Assembly (NCBI RefSeq): GCF_001591505.1
Contig: NZ_BCVA01000013.1
Coordinates: 1 to 64,000, forward strand
DNA: 64,000 bases
Direction: 5' to 3'
Source: Neobacillus niacini NBRC 15566
GTDB lineage: Bacteria > Bacillota > Bacilli > Bacillales > Cytobacillaceae
Shown in pieces: positions 18,633-28,283 of the stretch. The position numbers and the translations under genes were made by a program. The notes under the pieces were generated by a model that saw only the letters and a program-made list of their open reading frames with translations, was not told the origin of the DNA and searched no databases. Within the stretch, counting starts at the first letter, position 1. Every line of letters starts with the position of its first letter.

Positions 18633-20267
18633 ATGTTTAACCCTAAAAACAAGAAACGACTTTTGCTTATGGCTGTATGGGTTCTGATAGTATCGATGGC
18701 TTTACTTGGCTGTTCAAGCGGTTCAGTAGAAAAAGAAAACTCTAAATCTAGCAATAAAGAAACAGAAAGTATGGTTACCTTTGCTTGGCCAAGAGATATA
18801 GGCGAAATGAATCCTCATATCTATAACCCATCTCAATTATTTGCCCAATCTATGGTGTATGAACCTTTAGTCAGCTACCAAGAGGGTGGAGAGTTAAAAC
18901 CACATTTGGCAGAGTCATGGGAGATTTCCGAAGATGGGAAGGAATATTTGTTCAACATACGTCAAGGTGTCAAATTTACAGATGGTACAGTTTTTAATGC
19001 AGAGATTGTGAAAAAGAATTTTGATGCGATTTTAAAAAATGCAGCAACACACAGTTGGTTAGGTTTTATTTCAAAGATCGACCAAACTGAGGCTGTCGAT
19101 GAGTATACCTTTAAATTAACCTTAAAAGAACCTTATTACCCTACTATTCAGGAATTAGCAGTCGTCCGTCCAGTACGATTCCTTGGGGAGGCAGGTTTCC
19201 CTGAAGATGGTGACACCTCTAAAGGTGTAGTAAAGCCAGTTGGGACAGGTCCATGGGTATTAGATGAATATAAAGTAGATGAATATGCGGTTTTTAAAAG
19301 AAACGATGATTATTGGGGAGAAGTTCCAAATATAGAGAAAATTAAAGTGAAAATCATTCCTGATGCTGAAACGCGCATCCTTGCTTTCGAAAAGGGGGAA
19401 TTAGACCTTATTTATGGGGAGGGTGTAATTAGTATCGATTCTTTTAAACAACTAGAATCAACAGGTTCATTTGTGACTAGCATTTCTGAACCAGTCGCTA
19501 CTAGACAGCTGGTAATGAATACGAACAAAGAACAGCTTTCAGATGTACGTGTTCGTCAAGCCCTACATTACGGCTTTAATAAATCAGCGATGGTTGAGGG
19601 TGTGACATCTGGTTTAGAAGAGAAGGCTGACTATATCTTACCAACCAACCTCCCTTATACTTCCAATGTGAAAGCAGATACAATCGAGTATAATGTTGAA
19701 AAAGGGAAACAATTATTGGACGAAGCTGGCTGGAAGCTGCCAAAGGGGAAAGATATTCGCGAAAAAAATGGAAAACCACTAGAAATTGAGTTAATGTATA
19801 ACTCTGCTGAAGTAATCCAAAAAACAATGGCTGAAACATTACAGTCTGAATGGGCGGGCTTAGGTGTAAAATTAAATATTACCGGAGTTGAGCTTACCAC
19901 TCAAGTCGAAAGATTCAAAGCGAATGAGTTCGATATGAATTTCTATAGTAACTTTGGTGCTCCGTATGATCCGCATACTTTCGTAAACATGATGGTCACA
20001 GAAGGATTTGGATTTAGAGAAGCAATTTCATCTTATCCTAACAAAGAAGAGTTACAGAACCAAATAGCTGAGGTTCAACAAACAACGGATGAAAACGAGC
20101 GTCAACAACTTTATACGGAGATTTTAGGTTCACTACAAGAACAAGGTGCAATTGTACCAATTTCGTATATTAAGAAAATAGCTATCTATCAAAAGGATGT
20201 TTCTAATTTTACATTCCCTGCTAACCGGGATGAACATCCATTTACAGGAATAAGTAAGAAGAAGTAA
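18633..20267 (+). CDS. nikA: Nickel ABC transporter substrate-binding lipoprotein NikA
   Basis: A 544-residue SBP_5 family lipoprotein. The signal peptide ends at lipobox LLGC (Cys near residue 28) followed by a Ser/Asn-rich linker. Regions such as GEMNPHIYNPSQLFAQSMVY, KDIREKNGKPL, FGAPYDPH and VPISYIKK track NikA closely rather than generic OppA. Start ATG 18633 follows CAGGAGG. Substrate may be nickel as a chelate, or a nickel/cobalt metallophore as for staphylococcal CntA; the Fur-type box argues for a metal role. Confidence 0.88.
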   Translation: MFNPKNKKRLLLMAVWVLIVSMALLGCSSGSVEKENSKSSNKETESMVTFAWPRDIGEMNPHIYNPSQLFAQSMVYEPLVSYQEGGELKPHLAESWEISEDGKEYLFNIRQGVKFTDGTVFNAEIVKKNFDAILKNAATHSWLGFISKIDQTEAVDEYTFKLTLKEPYYPTIQELAVVRPVRFLGEAGFPEDGDTSKGVVKPVGTGPWVLDEYKVDEYAVFKRNDDYWGEVPNIEKIKVKIIPDAETRILAFEKGELDLIYGEGVISIDSFKQLESTGSFVTSISEPVATRQLVMNTNKEQLSDVRVRQALHYGFNKSAMVEGVTSGLEEKADYILPTNLPYTSNVKADTIEYNVEKGKQLLDEAGWKLPKGKDIREKNGKPLEIELMYNSAEVIQKTMAETLQSEWAGLGVKLNITGVELTTQVERFKANEFDMNFYSNFGAPYDPHTFVNMMVTEGFGFREAISSYPNKEELQNQIAEVQQTTDENERQQLYTEILGSLQEQGAIVPISYIKKIAIYQKDVSNFTFPANRDEHPFTGISKKK

Positions 20268-20285
20268 GCGACAGGGGAGTTTTAC

Positions 20286-21230
20286 ATGGGTACTTATGTC
20301 TTGAAACGAATCATCACCATTGTTCCAATCTTTCTTTTGGCCACTTTACTAACATTTGGCATGATCAACCTATCGCCAGTGGACCCAGCTGAGGCATATT
20401 TTGCTGCTGCACATATCCAAGCGACAGATGAAATGTTGGAACAAAAAAGACATGAGTTTGGCTTAGATCAGCCTCTCTTTATTCAATATGTAAATTCCCT
20501 AATAAAAGTAGGGCAATTTGATTTTGGCATATCGTATGTTACCAATAAACCCGTATGGCAGGAGATTTCCGCTCGTTTACCAGCTACTATTCAGTTGACG
20601 ATCGGCAGTCTCTTGATTGCTATCCTAGTAAGTGTTCCGATTGGTTTTTTAGCAGGTATAAAGAAGAACAGTGGAATGGACCATTTAAGTCGATTCCTCT
20701 CTTTTATAGGGGCATCCATCCCATCCTTTTGGCTTGGGTACTTATTGATATTTTTCTTTTCTGTAAAACTAGACCTTCTCCCAGTAGAAGGGATTGGAAC
20801 GTGGAAGCATTTGGTTTTACCTTCCGTTACACTGGCTTTCCCGTTAATCGCACTCTATACCCGACTATTACGGGCAAGTGTTCTTGAGAATTTACAAGAG
20901 TCTTATGTGCTTTTTGCGCGGACGAGAGGTGTTCATGAAAAAATCATCATGGGGAAGCATGTATTAAGAATTGCCATTTCCCCGATGATTACCGGGCTTG
21001 GAATGAATCTTGGGAACTTAATGACAGGAGCGATCATTGTAGAGGCAGTCTTTTCATGGCCAGGGTTTGGGCGTTTTTTTATTGAGGCTGTTTTTAACCG
21101 TGATGTTCCCGTTATTCAAGGCTACGTGCTATTGGCTGCAGGAATATTTCTTACTAGCAATTTACTAGTCGACCTGATTCAAATGTATATTGACCCACGT
21201 ATTTCTAGAAGAGGAAGGCAATACCGATGA
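20286..21230 (+). CDS. nikB: Nickel ABC transporter permease NikB
   Basis: A 314-residue membrane permease of the DppB/OppB/NikB type. The N-terminus YVLKRIITIVPIF and the cytoplasmic EAA loop ending FARTRGVHEKIIMGKHVLR contact the ATPases. About six membrane segments. The gene follows nikA by 18 bp after AGGGGAG and overlaps nikC by four bases. Confidence 0.88.
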   Translation: MGTYVLKRIITIVPIFLLATLLTFGMINLSPVDPAEAYFAAAHIQATDEMLEQKRHEFGLDQPLFIQYVNSLIKVGQFDFGISYVTNKPVWQEISARLPATIQLTIGSLLIAILVSVPIGFLAGIKKNSGMDHLSRFLSFIGASIPSFWLGYLLIFFFSVKLDLLPVEGIGTWKHLVLPSVTLAFPLIALYTRLLRASVLENLQESYVLFARTRGVHEKIIMGKHVLRIAISPMITGLGMNLGNLMTGAIIVEAVFSWPGFGRFFIEAVFNRDVPVIQGYVLLAAGIFLTSNLLVDLIQMYIDPRISRRGRQYR

Positions 21231-22057
21231 AAGCAAAGCTTCGTGATCGATTAAAAAGTCAAAAAGTGATTGTCATTTGTTCAAGCATATTGGGGGTTTT
21301 ATTCCTAATTACCCTTTTTGCCCCGTGGATTGCACCGAATGATCCGATTGCTGTCAATTTAGCGCATAAGCTGCAGCAGCCTTCATGGGACTATCCGTTA
21401 GGAACAGATCATCTAGGTCGCTGTACGTTTTCGCGTATCCTTTTTGGGGCACGAATTTCGCTAGGGTTTGCTATGCTCATCTTTGTTTCGGCGCTAAGTA
21501 TTGGTTTGATTATCGGGATCGTTGCTGGGTATACGGGCGGCTGGGTTGATCAATTGTTAATGAGACTGGGTGATGGACTAATGGCAATCCCAAGTCTTTT
21601 GTTTGTTCTTGGTTTTGTGGGCATTTGGGGAGCCGGCCTGAAGCAGGTGATATTAGGATTAATACTCGTACAATGGGTTTATTACGCCAGGGTCATTCGA
21701 GGAATGGTTCTAAGCTTGAAAGAACAGAACTATATTACGGCTGCTAAAATCAGTGGCTCATCTACATGGACCATCATGAAAAAACATATTATTCCTAACG
21801 TTCTTCCATCACTTGCTGTAATGGGAACGTTAGAAATGGGTTGGGCGATTATGAACTTATCCTCCATGTCCTTTTTAGGCTTGGGTGTACAGCCTCCTAC
21901 ACCAGAGTGGGGAGCGATGATTCATGAGGGAAAGTCCTATATCCGAACACACCCAGCCTTAATGATCTATCCGGGTTTCATGATTATGCTAGTTGTTGTT
22001 ACCTTTAATTTATTAGGTGAATCACTATCAGAACGTTTTGGGGTTAAACGCCGCTAA
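21227..22057 (+). CDS. nikC: Nickel ABC transporter permease NikC
   Basis: A 276-residue OppC/NikC permease. The signature of the family near residues 55-75 (PLGTDHLGRCTFSRILFGAR) and the EAA loop (ITAAKISGSSTWTIMKKHI) are intact. It begins by ATGA overlap with nikB, so both permease halves are made together. nikD follows after 19 bp. Confidence 0.88.
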   Translation: MKAKLRDRLKSQKVIVICSSILGVLFLITLFAPWIAPNDPIAVNLAHKLQQPSWDYPLGTDHLGRCTFSRILFGARISLGFAMLIFVSALSIGLIIGIVAGYTGGWVDQLLMRLGDGLMAIPSLLFVLGFVGIWGAGLKQVILGLILVQWVYYARVIRGMVLSLKEQNYITAAKISGSSTWTIMKKHIIPNVLPSLAVMGTLEMGWAIMNLSSMSFLGLGVQPPTPEWGAMIHEGKSYIRTHPALMIYPGFMIMLVVVTFNLLGESLSERFGVKRR

Positions 22058-22076
22058 TAAAAAAGGACTGTTGAAA

Positions 22077-22895
22077 ATGGAAGACATTTTAAAGGTAAAA
22101 GATTTACATGTGCAAGTTAGAACCAATGATGGTTCTGCCTCACTCGTTCAGGCTATTTCATTTGGAATAAAAAAGGGCAAGATCTTAGGTCTCGTCGGGG
22201 AAAGCGGCTGTGGGAAAACGGTTACAAGTATGTCGATCCTCCAGCTCCATGATAAGAAAAATGTGGATATTAGAGGGAGTATTACACTGCAAGGCAGGGA
22301 ATTGAATGGTCTGGCAAACAAAGAAATGCGGAAAATTCGCGGTAAGGATATTGCTTTTATCATGCAGAATCCAATGAATGCTTTTACTCCCGTGTTTACG
22401 ATCGGTCATCAATTTATTGAAACCATTCAATCTCATACAGGACTAAACAAAAAGCAAGCAAAGGAGCTTGCGATTGGTGTGATGGAAAGTGTTAACCTGC
22501 CGGATCCAGCTAAATTGCTGAAAAACTATCCTTTCCAATTAAGTGGTGGTATGCTGCAACGGGTGATGATTGCCATAGCTGCCTGCCTGAAGCCAGCTGT
22601 TATTATTGCCGATGAGCCCACTACAGCCCTTGATCTTCATAGTCAATCATTGGTACTGCGTCTATTAGATAAGATTCGTTCAGAGTATGGAACATCTATT
22701 CTACTCATTTCTCATGACCTTGGGGTTATTTCTGAATTGGCTGATGATGTAATCGTAATGCGACATGGGAGAATAGTAGAAACAGCAAACGTTTTAGAAT
22801 TATTTGATAATCCACAACATGAGTACACGAAGAAGCTGTTAAGGACAAGACCGACCTTATATTCTCAAAAACAACCCTATAGCTATATGTTGTAA
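22077..22895 (+). CDS. nikD: Nickel ABC transporter ATP-binding protein NikD
   Basis: A 272-residue ABC ATPase. Walker A is GESGCGKT, the signature is LSGGMLQRV, Walker B is AVIIADEPTTALD and the H-loop is ISHDL. The LSGGMLQR variant is typical of NikD. I place the start at ATG 22077 because the longer open frame runs back into nikC. The C-terminus is shorter than OppD-type proteins. Confidence 0.86.
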   Translation: MEDILKVKDLHVQVRTNDGSASLVQAISFGIKKGKILGLVGESGCGKTVTSMSILQLHDKKNVDIRGSITLQGRELNGLANKEMRKIRGKDIAFIMQNPMNAFTPVFTIGHQFIETIQSHTGLNKKQAKELAIGVMESVNLPDPAKLLKNYPFQLSGGMLQRVMIAIAACLKPAVIIADEPTTALDLHSQSLVLRLLDKIRSEYGTSILLISHDLGVISELADDVIVMRHGRIVETANVLELFDNPQHEYTKKLLRTRPTLYSQKQPYSYML

Positions 22896-22928
22896 CGGGC
22901 AAAACGAAATTCCCAAGGGGTGAAGCCA

Positions 22929-23750
22929 TTGAGCTTATTACAGGTAAAACAAGTAAACTTTAGCTATAATTCTAAAAGGCTTTTTAAAGGGAATGATCAA
23001 ACAACGAATATTCTTAATGAGATTTCCTTTTCTATTGAAGAAGGAACATGTTTGGGGTTAATTGGTACCAGCGGAGCTGGTAAAAGTACCTTAGGAAAAG
23101 TAATTCTCGGGATTCAACGCCCACAGCAAGGTCAGGTTTTGTTTCAAGGACATGACATTTACAATTTAAATAAAGCTACCCAACAAAAAATACGCCGTGA
23201 TCTCCAGGTGGTATTTCAGGACTCATATTCCGCTGTTAATCCCCGAATGACAGCCGAACGAATTATTAGCGAGCCATTAGAGAACTTTGAAAGGCTATCT
23301 GTAGGAGAAAAAAGAAGAAGGGTTATAGAGCTATTAGAAAGAGTAGGCTTAAGTGAAAGGGATTTAAAAAAATACCCTCATCAATTTAGTGGTGGACAAT
23401 TGCAAAGGATAAATATTGCTAGAGCAATTGCTCTTAAACCGAAGTTAATCGTTCTTGACGAATCAGTAAGTAGTTTAGATATGGTTACACAAAGCTTAAT
23501 CTTAAAATTATTAAGTGAATTAAAGGATGATTTCGGTTTATCCTATCTTTTCATCACACATGATATTAAAGCAGCTTTTTCGATATCTGATCAAATTGGT
23601 GTCCTTGAAAAAGGAGAATTGATAGAGCTTTACGATTCAAAAGACCAATTTTTTTCCTCCAAACACCCTATAGTTAAACGATTAAGAGACTCCATCCTTG
23701 CTGAACACCCACGTTTTCGTACACTTACAACGAAGGTGAAACTGGGTTAG
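22929..23750 (+). CDS. nikE: Nickel ABC transporter ATP-binding protein NikE
   Basis: The second ATPase of the pair, about 273 residues. Walker A GTSGAGKST, signature FSGGQLQRI, Walker B LIVLDESVSSLD. The Glu-Ser (DES) in place of DEP is typical of NikE and OppF relatives. The start is a TTG at 22929 after AAGGGGTGA; the in-frame GTG at 22920 lies within that ribosome site. Last nik gene before a terminator hairpin. Confidence 0.84.
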   Translation: MSLLQVKQVNFSYNSKRLFKGNDQTTNILNEISFSIEEGTCLGLIGTSGAGKSTLGKVILGIQRPQQGQVLFQGHDIYNLNKATQQKIRRDLQVVFQDSYSAVNPRMTAERIISEPLENFERLSVGEKRRRVIELLERVGLSERDLKKYPHQFSGGQLQRINIARAIALKPKLIVLDESVSSLDMVTQSLILKLLSELKDDFGLSYLFITHDIKAAFSISDQIGVLEKGELIELYDSKDQFFSSKHPIVKRLRDSILAEHPRFRTLTTKVKLG

Positions 23751-23788
23751 CAAAAATGGATATTTAAATAATATGATGTATACGCAAG

Positions 23789-23809
23789 GACAGGGGAACC
23801 TGTCTTTTT
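23789..23809 (+). terminator. Terminator or attenuator between nikE and the MATE gene
   Basis: Stem GACAGG/CCTGTC with a GGAA tetraloop and T5, ending 17 bp before the MATE start. Because it sits just before the next ribosome site, readthrough may set exporter expression. Confidence 0.75.
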
Positions 23810-23826
23810 CTACATAGGAGGAATTT

Positions 23827-25188
23827 ATGAAATTGGCAACAGATTCAATGGTCTCAAATAACACTACATTTTATAGCCATAAAGAGTATTTAGTGTTGGC
23901 CATTCCACTCATTGTATCAGGCATTTCAACTCCAATTTTAGGGGCTGTTGATACAGCAGTCGTTGGGAGAATTTCTAATCCGGCTTTAATTGGTGGAGTA
24001 GCTGTTGGTGCCGTTATTTTTAATACGATGTACTGGCTGCTAGGATTTCTTCGAGTGAGTACAAGTGGATTTACTTCTCAGGCGCAAGGAGCAAATAATC
24101 AAAGTGAAATTATTCTATATTTTCTTAGGCCAATGATATTAGCTTTATTGTTTGGAATAATTTTTATCCTTTTGCAAGATCCCATTCTAGCAATTGCCTT
24201 AACATTCATTGGCGGAAGTGAAGCTGTATTATCCTTTGCTTCTACTTATTTTTCTATTCGAATCTGGGGAGCACCGTTTATTCTACTAAGCTATGTCACG
24301 ATTGGTTGGCTTATTGGAATGGGAAAGGTTCGCTTAGCTTTGACTACTCAAATATGGATGAATGTCTTAAACATTATATTAGACCTTGTGTTTGTTTTAG
24401 GATTAGGAATGGGAGTTAAGGGTGTTGCTTACGCCACTCTTATAGCTGAGGTTAGTGCTGTTGTATTAGGGGCATGGCTTCTATATTTGACGAATAAAGA
24501 GAGACTAGGCGGTATAAAGTTATCGATGTTAATAGAAACAAAACCCATTAAAAAGATGATGATAGTGAACCGGGATTTATTCCTGAGGACTGTCTGTTTG
24601 CTTACGATGACCGTGATTTTTACTTCTAAAGGTGCAAGTATGGGTGAAGTGACGTTAGCGGCCAATGTCATCCTGCTACAAATTCACTATATAATTGCTT
24701 ATTTATTTGGTGGTTTCGCGAATGCTTCTAGTATCATGGTTGGCAGAGCTATAGGTGGAGCAAATCAGTTCCTTTATAAGCGTGCGTTTATTCTTTCAGC
24801 TCAGTGGGGGTTAGCCTCGGCAATTCTTTTAAGTTTAAGTATATTTACTTTTGGTGAAAATATCGTCTCCTTATTCACGACAATTACAGACGTAAAAGCT
24901 ATGTCAAAGGATTACCTAGTGTGGATGATTTTGTTTCCAATCTTTGGATTCTGGGGTTTGCAGCTAGAAGGAATTTTTTCTGGTGCTACTGAGGCAAAAT
25001 CTATCCGGGATTCAATTGCTTTAGCATTGATTGTCTTTTTAATTTCGATTTGGGTGCTTGTACCCCAATATCAAAATCATGGATTATGGATAGCGTTTGT
25101 CTTATTTAGTTTATCTCGTTCCTTCTTTTTATCGTTATTTGTTCCCAAATTAACTCGTGAAAAGTTTTCTAACAAAAATAAAACCTAG
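23827..25188 (+). CDS. MATE family efflux transporter, DinF-like
   Basis: A 453-residue polytopic membrane protein of the MATE family, with about twelve hydrophobic segments and two repeated halves (IPLIVSGISTPILGAVDTAVVG in the first). The DinF subgroup exports drugs or metabolites in exchange for H+ or Na+. ATG follows TAGGAGG. It lies 76 bp after nikE behind a small terminator, so it may be a partial operon member; a metal-chelate export role is only a guess from context. Confidence 0.85.
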   Translation: MKLATDSMVSNNTTFYSHKEYLVLAIPLIVSGISTPILGAVDTAVVGRISNPALIGGVAVGAVIFNTMYWLLGFLRVSTSGFTSQAQGANNQSEIILYFLRPMILALLFGIIFILLQDPILAIALTFIGGSEAVLSFASTYFSIRIWGAPFILLSYVTIGWLIGMGKVRLALTTQIWMNVLNIILDLVFVLGLGMGVKGVAYATLIAEVSAVVLGAWLLYLTNKERLGGIKLSMLIETKPIKKMMIVNRDLFLRTVCLLTMTVIFTSKGASMGEVTLAANVILLQIHYIIAYLFGGFANASSIMVGRAIGGANQFLYKRAFILSAQWGLASAILLSLSIFTFGENIVSLFTTITDVKAMSKDYLVWMILFPIFGFWGLQLEGIFSGATEAKSIRDSIALALIVFLISIWVLVPQYQNHGLWIAFVLFSLSRSFFLSLFVPKLTREKFSNKNKT

Positions 25189-25340
25189 AATTCAATTACC
25201 TTAGTAAATAAATAAGACTAATATAAAATGCTAACATCCTGCTAACGCAATCCAGTGAAAAACGGTAATATCAGGTGAAAGATGTTACAGGTGAAATTTG
25301 GAAAAACACTGATAAACCGCACTTTCTGCACACACCGTAA

Positions 25341-25517
25341 AAGATATTACACACTCTCACCTTAGGGGCGGCATGATGTAATTAGGGATTAAAACCCTGT
25401 TATATCAAGGTGTCGATTCGTTAACTTAAATGCTTTTTCCGTAAATCAATAAAAGAAATAATCAATAACTAGAAAAGGCCTTTCATCAGTTTGCTGAACT
25501 GTTTGGAGGCTTTTTCT
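25341..25517 (+). repeat. Dispersed element, copy 3
   Basis: AAGATATTACACACTCTCA followed by GCGGCATGATGTAAT (25368-25382), an AGGGATTAAAACCCT palindrome and TATATCAA, then a hairpin at 25471-25517 (AGAAAAGGCC ... GGAGGCTTTTTCT with inner CAGTTTGCTGAACTG). Identity with the groEL-distal copy runs through the stop-codon region and hairpin. A 24-bp left part is shared with the copy at 33803. No gene is seen in 25189-25557. Confidence 0.7.
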
Positions 25518-25530
25518 GTCTTTTATGGAA

Positions 25531-25552
25531 GGCCCTTAAGAACCAAAGGGCC
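25531..25552. terminator. Inverted repeat downstream of the LysR gene
   Basis: GGCCCTT and AAGGGCC flank an 8-nt loop just past the LysR stop. There is little T-tract on either strand, so terminator activity is uncertain. Confidence 0.4.
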
Positions 25553-25557
25553 ATAAA

Positions 25558-26469
25558 TTAAAATTGCTTATACTTTTCTTTTGCAATATTCAGGAATGTA
25601 AGGGCTGGGGTAGACAAGGATTCCCCTTTTTTATAACTGACCACTACATGATTCTTAAAAACGGGGTTTCCTAAAGTGTAGAAAATAGAATCAGTAATGA
25701 TATTATCCCGGGTAACCACACTCTCAGGAATAATGGTTAAACCCACACCTCTATTTGCTAACCGGAATGCACTTTCGATATTCTGCGTTTCAATGACGAT
25801 ATTAGGATTAATGGAGTATTCTTTGAATATTTCATCTGTGAGTCTTCTTAAACCAAGCCCTTTTTTAAGTAAAATGAATTTTTCTCCGTCTAGAAGATGG
25901 GGGTTAAATGGAATATGAGCAATTGGTTTCTTATCAGGATTATAATGCTTATGGGTAGGGGGAATAACAAGATATAGTTTTTCTTCATAAAGGATGTCAT
26001 AGACAATCTCCTGATTAAATATAGGAAGCATGTTTAAACATATATCAATTTTCCCTTCTAATAGTAGAGATTCCATATCAACCGCAGATTCCTCAATCAG
26101 TTCAATTTCAATTCCAGGGTAATTGAGTATGAATTCAGGAAGAATATTATAGAGGGTGTGAGAACCTAATATTGGGTTTATACCAAGTTTTAATTGCCCT
26201 TTTTCCATATTAGAGATTGACTCAATTTCATGATGCAATTTTATATATGTCTGTTCTATTTCATTCATATAATATAAATATCGCTCGCCTGCATATGTTA
26301 ACGTTAAAGGATTTACTCTCCGGTTAACTAGTTCAATTCCTAGTTCATCCTCCAGATTCTTAATAAATTTGCTAAGGTATGGCTGTGATATATATAAAGC
26401 CTTGGCAGCATGTGAGAAATTCCCGTATTCAGCAATTGACTTTAAATATTTTCCGGAAAGATCTTTCAT
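25558..26469 (-). CDS. LysR family transcriptional regulator
   Basis: A 303-residue LysR regulator. The N-terminal winged helix reads GNFSHAAKALYISQPYLSKF (residues about 16-35) and a periplasmic-binding-like effector domain follows. The start has AAAGGGGGC upstream. It is divergent from the GntP permease and hydroxybutyrate dehydrogenase genes and most likely controls them. The effector is unknown; a hydroxy or keto acid fits the neighbours. Confidence 0.92.
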   Translation of the reverse strand: MKDLSGKYLKSIAEYGNFSHAAKALYISQPYLSKFIKNLEDELGIELVNRRVNPLTLTYAGERYLYYMNEIEQTYIKLHHEIESISNMEKGQLKLGINPILGSHTLYNILPEFILNYPGIEIELIEESAVDMESLLLEGKIDICLNMLPIFNQEIVYDILYEEKLYLVIPPTHKHYNPDKKPIAHIPFNPHLLDGEKFILLKKGLGLRRLTDEIFKEYSINPNIVIETQNIESAFRLANRGVGLTIIPESVVTRDNIITDSIFYTLGNPVFKNHVVVSYKKGESLSTPALTFLNIAKEKYKQF

Positions 26470-26760
26470 CTTTCTATAGCCCCCTTTTACTATTTGTCAT
26501 ATTTACTATTTTTAATAAGATAGTGATATGTTATTTAGCTTCAAAATATTATTATAACAAATAAACATGAAGGCAATGTTTTTATCAATTTATAACTTAT
26601 TAGGTATACATACCATAACCGTATTAGTATTTCTAAATGTGAACAATTTGTGACATACTGTAGTAGAACTGATAGGAAATAACATTTCACCGAATATTTA
26701 AGGGATTTAATATAGTACAGGAAACACAGTAATAGGGAATTTTAATTAATTTTTTTAGAT

Positions 26761-26784
26761 ACATATCTTGACTTCGAGATATGT
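26761..26784. promoter_or_regulatory. Candidate LysR operator
   Basis: ACATATCT and AGATATGT form a perfect 8-bp inverted repeat with an 8-bp spacer, within the 383-bp divergent intergenic region. It contains a LysR-style T-N11-A (ATC-N10-GAT). No T-tract follows, so it is not a terminator. Otherwise 26470-26852 holds AT-rich promoter-like sequence. Confidence 0.5.
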
Positions 26785-26852
26785 GAATTAAAGATAAAAG
26801 AAGGAAAAGATTTTAGGAAATACTAACATAAAAATATGAGGGGAAGAACATC

Positions 26853-28172
26853 ATGGATATCATTCAAGTTATTGGTATATTACTTGGAATCATAGTAGTT
26901 ATTTATGGAGCAATGAAAGGCTTTAGTATTTTGATTGTTGCTCCTATTGCAGCAATTATCGTGATCATAACAAACCAGCTGGACTTTTTCGCTTCCTTAA
27001 TTGGGAAAGAAAATTCCTATATGACGGGTTTAACTGACTTTGTAATAAATTTCTTTGCAGTCTTTCTTTTAGGAGCAATTTTAGCTAAATATATCGATAA
27101 AAGTGGAGCTGCTCAATCGATTGCACAAAAAATTCTTGAAAAAACAGGAACAAAAAATCCCTTTTCTGTATTAGTAGCACTACTCATCATTACGGCTATT
27201 TTAACGTATGGTGGAGTTAGTTTATTCGTTGTTATATTTGTACTTATTCCACTGGCAAAACCATTATTTAAACAATTGAATATTGCATGGAACTTAGTAG
27301 TAATACCTATTCAGGTCGGTTTAGGTACGTTCACCATGACCATGTTACCTGCTACACCATCTATTCAAAATGTGGTCCCTACGGCCTATCTTGGTACAAC
27401 CCTTACGGCAGCACCACTTTTAGGAATTATTGGAGCGGTTGTAGCAGCGGCCTTTGGTTTATGGTATATGAAATTTACGTTAAATAAAAGTATAGCAAAC
27501 GGAGAGACATTTGCTTATTTTAATGTGAAAGAATCGGATGAAGCATTAAAAAAGGAAATCCCCTCCTTTTTCTTAAGTATCGTTCCAATTTTACTTTTGA
27601 TTGCTATTATCATCGTTGGCAGTGTTTTAAAAGTACCAAATATTATTGTGATCGGATTAGCTGCTGCTGTTATTGTTTCAGCAATTTTATTTAAAAAATA
27701 TATCCCAAGTCAAAAAGCAGTGATTAATGAAGGCGCAAGCGGTTCGATTATGCCGGTTTTCTTCACTTCATCAGCCGTAGCTTTTGGTGTGATTATCACC
27801 TTTTCTCCTGGATTTAAGTATATTTCTGACTTTATTTTAAACATTCCGGGTAATCCGCTTATCAGTTTATCTGTTGCTTCTGCTCTTTTTGGCGGGATAA
27901 CAGGTTCTGCATCAGGAGCATTAGGAATTGTTATGCAAGCATTCGGTCAAAGCTACTTAGATATGGGGCTTAACCCTGAAGTAATCCATAGAGTATCAGC
28001 GGTTGCATCATCAGTGTTTACACTTATGCCGCATAATGGTGCAGTATTAACTTTCTTAGCGTTAACAGGACTTACTCACAAAAATGGCTTTAAGTATCAA
28101 TTTATCGCCGTAACGGGTGCTAATTTACTTGCACTAATTGCAGTATTAATTACAGCCATTATTATTTATTGA
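26853..28172 (+). CDS. GntP family permease
   Basis: A 439-residue permease of the GntP gluconate/organic acid:H+ symporter family with about 12 membrane segments and the block GGVSLFVVIFVLIPLA. B. subtilis YxjC, which sits beside scoAB and a hydroxybutyrate dehydrogenase, is the closest contextual parallel. The start follows GAGGGGAAG. With 3-hydroxybutyrate dehydrogenase next door and a divergent LysR gene, the likely substrate is 3-hydroxybutyrate or a similar acid. Confidence 0.86.
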   Translation: MDIIQVIGILLGIIVVIYGAMKGFSILIVAPIAAIIVIITNQLDFFASLIGKENSYMTGLTDFVINFFAVFLLGAILAKYIDKSGAAQSIAQKILEKTGTKNPFSVLVALLIITAILTYGGVSLFVVIFVLIPLAKPLFKQLNIAWNLVVIPIQVGLGTFTMTMLPATPSIQNVVPTAYLGTTLTAAPLLGIIGAVVAAAFGLWYMKFTLNKSIANGETFAYFNVKESDEALKKEIPSFFLSIVPILLLIAIIIVGSVLKVPNIIVIGLAAAVIVSAILFKKYIPSQKAVINEGASGSIMPVFFTSSAVAFGVIITFSPGFKYISDFILNIPGNPLISLSVASALFGGITGSASGALGIVMQAFGQSYLDMGLNPEVIHRVSAVASSVFTLMPHNGAVLTFLALTGLTHKNGFKYQFIAVTGANLLALIAVLITAIIIY

Positions 28173-28283
28173 TTTCTGAAAAGCTTCCATTGAGGAGGTG
28201 GATCAATCGAGAAGGTTCCACACAAGTAAGTAGTTAATCATATGTTTGATAATAATAAATTCGAAATGCAGGAGGAACTAACA

